Shown here piece after piece: positions 52,426-60,073 of a DNA stretch of 64,000 nucleotides. The position numbers were made by a program, and so were the translations under genes. Each line of letters starts with the position of its first letter. Positions within the stretch are counted from its first letter, which is position 1. The notes beneath the pieces were generated by a model. That model saw only the letters and a list, made by a program, of their open reading frames with translations. It was not told the origin of the DNA and made no database searches. This DNA comes from Alcaligenes sp. SORT26 (GTDB taxonomy: Bacteria; Pseudomonadota; Gammaproteobacteria; Burkholderiales; Burkholderiaceae_B). The stretch spans positions 620,001 through 684,000 of the forward strand of contig NZ_CP070975.1 in the NCBI RefSeq assembly GCF_017377875.1, given 5' to 3'.

Positions 52426-52592
52426 ACCCCATCTGTCCTGTGACCTGAGAGTTTATCCAACCAGTGTGTCTGGCTGGGCTCCTTCGGTGGGCGTCGTGCG
52501 CCGCTCTCCAGAGTGTCGGGCTGGTACGATCCTTTTGCCTGAGAGATTCCGGGGTGGTTGCTCCGTCGGCGCCTGACTGAACAGGTCTCTTT
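52426..52592 (-). ncRNA. Tandem glycine riboswitch upstream of dadA
   Basis: On the minus strand two aptamer-like units follow one another. The first has AGAGACC, CCGACGGAGCAA and ATCTCTCAGGCAAAAGGAT (52529-52590). The second has CTCTGGAGAGCGGC, CACCGAAGGAGC and AAACTCTCAGGTCACAGGAC (52431-52513). These are the conserved cores of gcvT-motif glycine aptamers in tandem. Just downstream an 8-bp hairpin ATTGCCAC/GTGGCAAT (52404-52425) precedes the AGGAG of dadA. Activation by glycine is expected; whether control is transcriptional or translational is not decided. Confidence 0.88.
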
Positions 52593-52653
52593 CATACCGC
52601 CTGTAATGACGCGACTACATTAGCTGTGCTTGCAAAACTGCGCAATCAGGGTA

Positions 52654-52684
52654 AACCGGGAGCCCAAGGAGCGGGCCCCCGGTT
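52654..52684 (-). terminator. Hairpin after the ABC importer operon
   Basis: AACCGGG (52654-52660) and CCCGGTT (52678-52684), with inner GCCC/GGGC pairing, lie 13 bp beyond the ATP-binding gene's stop on the minus strand. No U-tract follows, so it may be a weak terminator. Confidence 0.5.
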
Positions 52685-52696
52685 GTGGGCTGTGGA

Positions 52697-53767
52697 TCAG
52701 GAAGGATAAATCCACAGTTTGGAGGGGGGCAATTGCAGGTGATGCACGCCACCGGGCAGGGGTTCCGGCCCAAAAGCACGCAAGGTGCCTGCAGACGGGT
52801 CAGCCATGCGGAACACGTGCTCCCACTTGTCGCCCAGGTACATGCTGGTGGACAACTGCAGTTGCAGCGTATCGGGGCCAGGCTGGGCGTTCAGGTGTAC
52901 CTGTTCAACACGGATCACGGCAGTGGCTTGTTGACCGGATGTCAGCGGGCCGGCTGCATGGCCCCATAGCTCCCAGCCGGGGCCACTCAAGCGGGTTTGC
53001 TGATCGCGCTGTTCGGTGACTTTACCTTGCAGGCGATTGTTGGAACCCATGAACTCGGCTGTATAGAGCGTCTTGGGATTGCTGTAGACCTCTTGGGGCG
53101 TGCCTTGTTGCTCGATCTCGCCCCCGTTCAGCAGCAAGATGCGATCGGAAATGGCCATGGCTTCGGCTTGATCGTGGGTCACCATCAAGGCTGACAAGCC
53201 CATCTCCACAATCAACTCGCGCAGGAACACACGGGCTTCTTCACGCAGTTTGGCATCCAGGTTGGACAGCGGTTCATCCAGCAGAATGACGGGCGGGTTG
53301 TAGACCAGCGCACGTGCAATGGCGACCCGTTGTTGCTGCCCACCCGACAACTGGCTGGGGTAGCGTTCGCCCAAACCTTTCAGGCCTAGCTGATCCAGAA
53401 TGGCTTCTACCTTCTGGCGGCTCTCGGCCTTGGGGGTTTTGCGCAAGGTCAGCGGATACGCCACGTTTTCCTGTACTGTCATGTGCGGCCACAAGGCGTA
53501 GGACTGGAAGACCAGCCCCAGGTTGCGGGCCTCGGCAGGCAGATCGACACGGGCCTTGGAGTCGTACAGCACATCATTATTGATGGCGATGCGGCCTTGA
53601 GAAGGCTGCTCCAGCCCGGCCACCGCACGCAGCAAGGTCGTCTTGCCGCTGCCCGAAGCGCCCAGCAGGGAAACCACTTCGCCTTTGTTCAGGCTCATGG
53701 AGACGCCTTTCAGGACGGGATTGCGGTCGTAGGCCAAATGGATATTTTCTACAGTCAGCTCGGTCAT
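52697..53767 (-). CDS. ABC importer ATP-binding protein (FbpC/PotA type)
   Basis: A 356-residue ATPase from ATG 53767, which overlaps the permease stop (ATGA); the longer frame is discarded. Walker A GASGSGKTT at 36-44, signature LSGGQQQR, Walker B LLDEP and switch His in MVTHDQAEAM are intact. The C-terminal ~120 residues form a TOBE-like regulatory domain. It energises the adjacent permease and binding protein. The family imports ferric iron, polyamines, thiamine or phosphonates. Confidence 0.9.
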   Translation of the reverse strand: MTELTVENIHLAYDRNPVLKGVSMSLNKGEVVSLLGASGSGKTTLLRAVAGLEQPSQGRIAINNDVLYDSKARVDLPAEARNLGLVFQSYALWPHMTVQENVAYPLTLRKTPKAESRQKVEAILDQLGLKGLGERYPSQLSGGQQQRVAIARALVYNPPVILLDEPLSNLDAKLREEARVFLRELIVEMGLSALMVTHDQAEAMAISDRILLLNGGEIEQQGTPQEVYSNPKTLYTAEFMGSNNRLQGKVTEQRDQQTRLSGPGWELWGHAAGPLTSGQQATAVIRVEQVHLNAQPGPDTLQLQLSTSMYLGDKWEHVFRMADPSAGTLRAFGPEPLPGGVHHLQLPPSKLWIYPS

Positions 53768-55530
53768 CGTAGTTTCACTCCGAAGCGCAATGCGATGGTC
53801 AGGCCAATGACCACCAACACGATATTGATAAAGGACAGGGCAGCCACAATGTCGATGGCACCGGTGGCCCACAGGGAGACCAGCATGGAACCAATGGTTT
53901 CCGTACCGGGAGTCAGCAAGTACACACCGGTGGAGTATTCCCGCTCGAAGATCAGGAACATCAGCAACCAGGAGCCGATCAAACCAAACTTCGCCAAAGG
54001 CAGGGTGATCTGGCGCGTCACCTGGCCGGGACGAGCCCCCGTGCTACGGGCAGCTTCTTCCAGCTCCGGGCCTACTTGCAGCAGGGTGGAGGAGATCAGA
54101 CGCAGACCGTAAGCCATCCAGACCACGCTATAGGCCAGCCACACACTGAAGATGGTGCTGCGCAAAGCACGCAGAGGGCTGACAACGACGCCTCTTAGCC
54201 ATTCCGCCATAGGCAGCACGGATAGCCAGCCGTTTTCCAGGGACTGATCCAGCCACATGGGCACGAACAGGAACATCCACAGGAAGGCCAGACCCGCCAG
54301 CAGACCGGGAACCGCGCGTGGAACCAGAACGCTGTAGTCCAGAAAGCGAGTAATGCCGTCTGGTTTGCGGTGCATGGCAAGGCCGATAAAGGTGTAGCAG
54401 ATCACGGCCAGCGCACCGCCGAACACACCAATGGCAATCGAGTTCAGAATGGCGCGCAGCAGGTTGGCTTGCCCGAAGACTTGTCTGAACGCATCCAGAG
54501 AAAGCACGTCCATCAGCGAGACGCCAATGCCCCAGTTGGACACAAACGCGCGCAGCACTACGCCGACAACCGGCACGATCACGGTAAAGAACAACCACAG
54601 TGCAACCAGGGTGGCGGCAGCCCAGCGCCAGCGGCCCAGTGGCAAGGAACGAGCCTGGGAGGCTTTGCCCTTGACGGTCACAAAGCGGTTGGCGGTGCGC
54701 ATCAGACGGCGTTGCAGCATGACCAGGGGAATGGTCATGGCGATCAGAATCACGGCAACCGCGGCCATCAGGTGGTAGGACGGAATGCCCAGCTTGTTGG
54801 TCAGCTTGTACAGGTAAGTGGCCAGAACCAAGTGGCCCTCGGGGTCACCCAGCACCAGCACCAGACCAAACACTTCCAGACCCAGGAAAAACAGCAGCAC
54901 GCAGGCGTACAGAATGGCCGGGCGAACCATGGGCAGGCTGACCGAGCGCATCACTTGCCAAGGGCTGGCTCCGGCGCTGCGGGCCGCTTCTTCCACGTCC
55001 GAACCCATGCTGCGCAGGGCGGAGGAAATGTACAGGTAAGCGTGTGGAACGTGAGTCAAACCGGCAATGATGACAATGCTGGTAAAGGAGTAAATGTTCC
55101 AGGGCACAAAACCGATCAGGTCCAGTGTCCAGGTGGAGAAAAACCCGACTGGCCCGGCAGCGACGATATAGCCGAAGCCCAGCACCATGGGGGATACAAA
55201 AATAGGGACCAGAATCAGCGGTTCAATCCAGGTACGACCCGGCAGATCGGTACGCACCATCAGGAAAGCAAGAATGCCACCCAAGGGAATCGAGATACCG
55301 GCCAGGCCAAAGGCCATGATGAAACCGCTACCCAGGGCTTTGTAAAAGTCCGGGTCGTCGAAAATAAAACGGAAGGCATCCAGCCCCAGAGACTTGTCAG
55401 CCGCGAAAAAAGGGGCGGATAGCAGGCTTTGGATGATGATCAGGCTAAGCGGCACATAAATGGCCAGTGCCGTTATCAGAACAACGACATGGCGCGGCCA
55501 GGCCTGCCACCGAAGGCGTAAGGCTTGCAT
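53764..55530 (-). CDS. ABC importer permease, fused two-domain (FbpB type)
   Basis: A 588-residue membrane protein with about 12 segments and two complete permease halves. Each half has its EAA loop: EEAARSAGASPWQVMRSVSL near residue 180 and EEAARSTGARPGQVTRQITL near residue 490. Fused permeases of this type typify ferric-iron (FbpB) importers. It lies between the binding-protein and ATPase genes in the order SBP-permease-ATPase. Confidence 0.9.
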   Translation of the reverse strand: MQALRLRWQAWPRHVVVLITALAIYVPLSLIIIQSLLSAPFFAADKSLGLDAFRFIFDDPDFYKALGSGFIMAFGLAGISIPLGGILAFLMVRTDLPGRTWIEPLILVPIFVSPMVLGFGYIVAAGPVGFFSTWTLDLIGFVPWNIYSFTSIVIIAGLTHVPHAYLYISSALRSMGSDVEEAARSAGASPWQVMRSVSLPMVRPAILYACVLLFFLGLEVFGLVLVLGDPEGHLVLATYLYKLTNKLGIPSYHLMAAVAVILIAMTIPLVMLQRRLMRTANRFVTVKGKASQARSLPLGRWRWAAATLVALWLFFTVIVPVVGVVLRAFVSNWGIGVSLMDVLSLDAFRQVFGQANLLRAILNSIAIGVFGGALAVICYTFIGLAMHRKPDGITRFLDYSVLVPRAVPGLLAGLAFLWMFLFVPMWLDQSLENGWLSVLPMAEWLRGVVVSPLRALRSTIFSVWLAYSVVWMAYGLRLISSTLLQVGPELEEAARSTGARPGQVTRQITLPLAKFGLIGSWLLMFLIFEREYSTGVYLLTPGTETIGSMLVSLWATGAIDIVAALSFINIVLVVIGLTIALRFGVKLR

Positions 55531-55601
55531 GATAAGGATTCCAGGCGGAAAAGAGGCGGGGTGGCGGCAGGGGCCACCACCCGATTCAAAGACGAGGCGT
55601 C

Positions 55602-56687
55602 TTACTTATTGGCGGCAGCGCGCCATTGCTTGATGAAGTCCAGACGTTCCTTTTGTTTCAGGAAGTCCAGCAGGGACGAATCCACGGGGATGGGGGTCAG
55701 TTCCACACCGGCCAATCGCTTGGTCAGGCCGTCCACGTCGTTATCGCCTTCCACGTCAGAGCGGATCGAGGCCAGTTCGGACTTGTTGGCCAGAATGTCC
55801 TGACCGTCTTTGGACAGCATGTAGTCCAGGAAAACGCGGGCTGCATTGGGGTTTTGCGCCTTGTTGCTGATGAAGGCCACACGCGACAGGACCAGGGTGT
55901 AGTCCGAGGGGTACACAATCCCGATGGCTTTATCCTTGGCGACGCGGGTTTCTGCATACGAACCCAGCAGGTTGTAGCCGATCAGGTTCTCGCCGGAACT
56001 GACACGCTCCATCATGGTGCCAGTGGACGATTGCAGAACCAGATTGGCCGAGCCTACGCCCTTGATGAAGTTCCAGTAGCTTTCGCCTTTCTTGCTGTCC
56101 TGAGCGGCCAGCATATAACCCACGGCGGACTTCTCGATATCGTAGGTGGTGACCTTGTTGCGGAAACGGTCCTTGTCGCTTTCCACCAGCTTGGCCAGTT
56201 CGGCGTGAGTCTTGGGCACTTCCTCAGGCTTGATCAGACGGTTGTTGTAGATGAACACCGTAGGCTCGTAGGTCGTACCAAAGGCCTTGTTTTCCCAGAC
56301 CGCCCAGCCAGGCAGGGAAGGAATTTCGGGGGAAGCGTAGCTGGCGGCATAGTCGGTGGCCAGACGCATGGCCGAATCCATGGACGAGCTCCAGACCACG
56401 TCACCACTATTGCTGCCCGAAGCCTGCTCGCTGATGTAGCGGTTGTACAGCTCGGTGCTGTTCATGTCGTGGTATTCGACTTTGATCTTGGGGTTTGCCG
56501 CTTCAAAGGCGGAAATCAGCGGAGCGGCTGCCTTGGTATCGGTCGTGGAGTAGACGATGACCTTGCCTTCTTTTTCGGCCGCTTGCGCCTGATCGCCTTG
56601 TGCCCAGGCCGCCTGACCGGCAAGCATGCTGGCACTGAGTGACAGGGCTAGCAGGCTCAAGCGGCTAGGGATGGTGAATGCTGACAT
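55602..56687 (-). CDS. ABC importer periplasmic solute-binding protein
   Basis: A 361-residue protein with a signal peptide ending AWA-QGD (about residue 29-30). KVIVYSTTDTKAAAPLISAFEAANP and YHDMNSTELYNRYISE are typical of the FbpA/iron(III)-type extracellular binding proteins. It is clearly homologous to the C-terminal half of the neighbouring histidine kinase (shared GSYA, PSDY and TYDI motifs). 93 bp separate it from that kinase. The ligand is unknown: ferric iron, an organic acid or phosphonate. Confidence 0.88.
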   Translation of the reverse strand: MSAFTIPSRLSLLALSLSASMLAGQAAWAQGDQAQAAEKEGKVIVYSTTDTKAAAPLISAFEAANPKIKVEYHDMNSTELYNRYISEQASGSNSGDVVWSSSMDSAMRLATDYAASYASPEIPSLPGWAVWENKAFGTTYEPTVFIYNNRLIKPEEVPKTHAELAKLVESDKDRFRNKVTTYDIEKSAVGYMLAAQDSKKGESYWNFIKGVGSANLVLQSSTGTMMERVSSGENLIGYNLLGSYAETRVAKDKAIGIVYPSDYTLVLSRVAFISNKAQNPNAARVFLDYMLSKDGQDILANKSELASIRSDVEGDNDVDGLTKRLAGVELTPIPVDSSLLDFLKQKERLDFIKQWRAAANK

Positions 56688-56780
56688 TCGAGTCTCCTTG
56701 GTTCAGTGTCCCATCATGACGCGGGACTTTTTGGGGAACAGTGTCATTCCATTGTGTGGACTCTAGCTGTCAGCATCCTG

Positions 56781-59318
56781 TCACTGTTGATAGGAATGGT
56801 CTCCTGGGTTGGGAGGCGTATCGGTTACCAGACGTCGCCAGTTTTGTAGAAAGCGCTGGCGTCGGGTGGGGTCCAGTCCAACCAACAAGGAAGGGTTCAG
56901 GATAAGTGGCTGAATAATCCCAATCGATTGATTTGCAACAGGTTTTGTAAACCAGCTACCTGTTTCAATGGCATTCAAATGGCCCAGACCAGCCGGACCC
57001 GCAATGGTTTGTTGGCCTCGGGGTGAGAGCAAATAATCAATAAATGCTGCCGCCAAATCCGGCCGATGGGCCTGTTTATGAATCAATGCGCTGCGGGTAA
57101 ACACCGAGACATAATCGCTGGGAACGACGATGGCAATGTCGGAACCGGCCTTTTGGCGGGCCAGCGCGTAGGAACCCAGGACGTTGTAGGCCACATCCAG
57201 GGTGCCGTTGTCCAGATCATCCAGAATGGCAGCGGTATTGGCGTATAGACGAGTGCCGACGCGGCCCAAGGCATTGGCCATCCCCCAGAAGGTGGAGGAG
57301 GTGCGCTCGTCATAAAGCGCGAACAGATAACCGACGCCACTGATCTGGATGTCATAGGTTCCGACACGGCCCATGAGTGTGCCGCTATTGCGCTCCAGCA
57401 GCCTTAGCAGTGCCTCGCGGGAGGCGGGCAGGTCAGGTGGCAGGCGAGACGGTGCGTAGGCAATGACTGCCGGTTCCAGCGTGAAACCGAAGACCTCATT
57501 ACGCCAGCGTGCCCAACCGGGCATGGCATTGGTCAGGCTGGAGCTGTGGGAACGGGCATAGCCGTCGTTAGCCAGTTTGACCTGCAGATCCGAGGCTGAG
57601 CTGATGAGCAGGTCCGTATCAGGCAGGCTGCCTTGAATGGTATGTCGATACAGGGCCGTGGAATCCATCTCGTGATAAAGAATGCGCACCTGAGGCTGGA
57701 TTTGCTGGAAGTCGTGCACCAGTACTTCAAACAGCTCCGTATCGGTAGGGCCAGCGATGACGAGTAAGGGCTGATCATCCGGCTTTTGCCTGGGAGAAAG
57801 TGCCGGGTATTCATGGCTGCGTATACCCATATCGGGGCGGGCGATCTTGTCCTGCGCATGAACGGTGTCGGGGGAGGCAAGCAGGCCCGTCAATACCAGG
57901 GCGAGGACAGCCAAGGTCTGTGGCAGGGAGCTTGCAGGCTTGGGGCCTTGGATCAGCGCCGGGATTTCGATGCGGACGGTCAGCCCTTGCGGAGAGTGAT
58001 CACGCAAGAGCAGGGTTCCCTGATGCGCTTGTACGACCGTGCGCACAATCGACAGGCCCAGGCCCGATCCCGGTCTGCCTTGACTGCTGGGGCCACGCTG
58101 AAAGCGCTCCAGTAAACGGGTCTTGTCCTCGTCGCTGATGCCGGGTCCCAGGTCGGAAACATCAAACACCACCAGGCCGCTGGGCCGGGTATAAACGCGT
58201 ACAGAAATATGCTCGTCGCTGTAGAGCATGGCGTTGTCGATCACATTGCGCAGCATTTCCCTCAAGGAGACGTGGTCGCCCAACACTTGCGCCCGTCGGG
58301 CCGACGGAGTGATGTGAACCTGCAGCCTATGTGCTCGGTCCGGGTCCACACGCCCTTGGATTTCCTGAATCAGCGGGGTCACGTCCAGCGGGCGCATGGT
58401 ACTGCGATCCAGACGATGGCTGACCGTGGCATCCATCAGCAACTGGTTCAGCAAATGGGTGGCATGGGTGGTGTTGTTCAAAATTCGTTGAAGGCGCGGG
58501 CGTACGGTTTCGGAGCCGGGTTCGTCCATGGCAAGCTGAGTTTGCAAATGAACCGCCGCCAAAGGGGTGCGAATTTGATGGGCGGCATCGGCCACCAGGT
58601 TGTTCAAGGTCCCAACGGCAGTTTGCAGGCGCTGCATAAAGGCATTCAAGGTGTCGACGAGGCGGCGGATCTCCTTGGGAACCGGGGTGTCGATAGGCTG
58701 CAAATTGTCGTGCGAGCGTTCCCGTAGGGCGGTTTCCAATTCTGCCAAGGGAGCAAAGGCGCGCCGGATTCCCAGGCTGGTGATCATCAGGGCCAGCAGG
58801 ATCAGGCCTGTTAAGGACAAGGTGCTGCGGCCCAGCAGCTCATCAGCCAGTGCTTGCCGGGTTCCCAGGGTTTCAGCCACACGTATGGTGATCCAGCCAC
58901 GGCCTAGCGAATGTTCGCCCGTTAGCAAGCGCCCGATGGTGGCCACGCGCACCGGCGTGTCGTGATAGGAAATCGTGTCATAGCGCGGTTCGGAACTGGC
59001 AGCGGGGGGGAGCGTGTCGCCCAGATCCGGGTAGCCAGAAATCAGCCCACTGGTAGAACGCACACTGTAAAAAATATGCTCTTGCTCGGGCAGCATGGCC
59101 ATGGCGGAGTAGGGCAGCTCCAGTGAAAGCTCGCCCTCGTCAATCTGAATGGCATTCGCAATGGTCAGCGCAGCGGCTTTCAAGAGCCGATCATAGGCAG
59201 AGTCGGCGGCGCGCTGAGCGTATTGGCGAGAGGCCAGACCGAGCGCCAGCAGAGCCGCCGCCAACAAGCAGACAGCCAGCGCCAACACGCGCTGTTGAAT
59301 AGATAGAGAGCGGCGCAT
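56781..59318 (-). CDS. Histidine kinase fused to a solute-binding-protein domain
   Basis: An 845-residue protein. Order: TM1 (10-30), periplasmic sensor (about 31-165), TM2 (166-184), HAMP, DHp with His247 in VADAAHQIRTP, ATPase with N box RNVIDNAMLYS (357-367), DLGPGIS (389-395) and GSGLGLSI (417-424). This is a TctE-like kinase. It then continues into a hydrophobic segment (467-481) ending VHA-QD like a signal peptide, and a complete FbpA-like binding domain (about 515-845). No internal stop or start separates the two. The stretch suggests the kinase carries or releases its own ligand sensor into the periplasm. The gene overlaps the response regulator stop (TAATG). Confidence 0.85.
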   Translation of the reverse strand: MRRSLSIQQRVLALAVCLLAAALLALGLASRQYAQRAADSAYDRLLKAAALTIANAIQIDEGELSLELPYSAMAMLPEQEHIFYSVRSTSGLISGYPDLGDTLPPAASSEPRYDTISYHDTPVRVATIGRLLTGEHSLGRGWITIRVAETLGTRQALADELLGRSTLSLTGLILLALMITSLGIRRAFAPLAELETALRERSHDNLQPIDTPVPKEIRRLVDTLNAFMQRLQTAVGTLNNLVADAAHQIRTPLAAVHLQTQLAMDEPGSETVRPRLQRILNNTTHATHLLNQLLMDATVSHRLDRSTMRPLDVTPLIQEIQGRVDPDRAHRLQVHITPSARRAQVLGDHVSLREMLRNVIDNAMLYSDEHISVRVYTRPSGLVVFDVSDLGPGISDEDKTRLLERFQRGPSSQGRPGSGLGLSIVRTVVQAHQGTLLLRDHSPQGLTVRIEIPALIQGPKPASSLPQTLAVLALVLTGLLASPDTVHAQDKIARPDMGIRSHEYPALSPRQKPDDQPLLVIAGPTDTELFEVLVHDFQQIQPQVRILYHEMDSTALYRHTIQGSLPDTDLLISSASDLQVKLANDGYARSHSSSLTNAMPGWARWRNEVFGFTLEPAVIAYAPSRLPPDLPASREALLRLLERNSGTLMGRVGTYDIQISGVGYLFALYDERTSSTFWGMANALGRVGTRLYANTAAILDDLDNGTLDVAYNVLGSYALARQKAGSDIAIVVPSDYVSVFTRSALIHKQAHRPDLAAAFIDYLLSPRGQQTIAGPAGLGHLNAIETGSWFTKPVANQSIGIIQPLILNPSLLVGLDPTRRQRFLQNWRRLVTDTPPNPGDHSYQQ

Positions 59319-59992
59319 TAGCTGGCATCGCCCAAACTGGCCATATAGCCGGTGCCCCGCACGGTGTCGATACGGATGGCAATATCACTAAGCTTGCGTC
59401 GCAAACGGGAAACGTGCAGTTCCACCGCATTCGGGCTGGAGTCTTCATCAAAATTGAAGAGCTGCATCATCAGACGTTCTTTGGTGACGACTTGTCCGGC
59501 GCGGCTTAAGAGCAGTTCCAGCAAGCAGAACTCGCGCTGGCCGAACTCCACGGTCTGATCCCGGCTATTGATGCGCCGGGCTGCGATATCAATGCTGACG
59601 TGTCCCAACTGCCAGATTTCCGCTTGCGTGGTGGCGGGGCGGCGCATCAGAGCACGCAGCCGTGCTTCCAGTTCGCGCAGATCAAACGGTTTGACCAGAT
59701 AGTCGTCCGCCCCCAGGTCCAGCATGGACACGCGGTCCTCGATTTCCGAACGAGCCGTCATGACCAGCACCGGCAGACTGGGCGCTTGGCGACGCAGATG
59801 GCGCAAAATGCTGAAGCCGTCCTGATCGGGAAGCATGATGTCCAGAAGCAGAACATCCCAGTTATCCATTTCCAGATAACGCAGGGCCTGTTCGCCATTC
59901 ATGACCCACTCCACGCTATGGCCGCCTGCACTGAGCCGACTGGCGATGGCTTCTCCTAAATCCTCATTGTCCTCGACCATGAGTAATCGCAT
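59318..59992 (-). CDS. OmpR-family response regulator
   Basis: A 224-residue regulator: a receiver domain with Asp51 (LLLDIMLPDQDGF), Thr in VMTARSE and Lys in LVKPFDLRELEARL, then an OmpR winged-helix domain ending DTVRGTGYMA. It resembles TctD. It is coupled to the downstream histidine kinase and should control the ABC importer next to it. Operator sites were not identified. Confidence 0.92.
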   Translation of the reverse strand: MRLLMVEDNEDLGEAIASRLSAGGHSVEWVMNGEQALRYLEMDNWDVLLLDIMLPDQDGFSILRHLRRQAPSLPVLVMTARSEIEDRVSMLDLGADDYLVKPFDLRELEARLRALMRRPATTQAEIWQLGHVSIDIAARRINSRDQTVEFGQREFCLLELLLSRAGQVVTKERLMMQLFNFDEDSSPNAVELHVSRLRRKLSDIAIRIDTVRGTGYMASLGDAS

Positions 59993-60073
59993 ATTGCCTC
60001 CATCGAATGGGCTCCTGCATGTCGAGGTGCCTCTTTATTTGGTTTTTTATTCTATCCCATGAAAACCGAGGTC

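Noticed and set aside
52317-52595. Short minus-strand frame across the dadA leader
   Set aside because: It is fully explained by the tandem glycine riboswitch and overlaps the dadA start in another frame.
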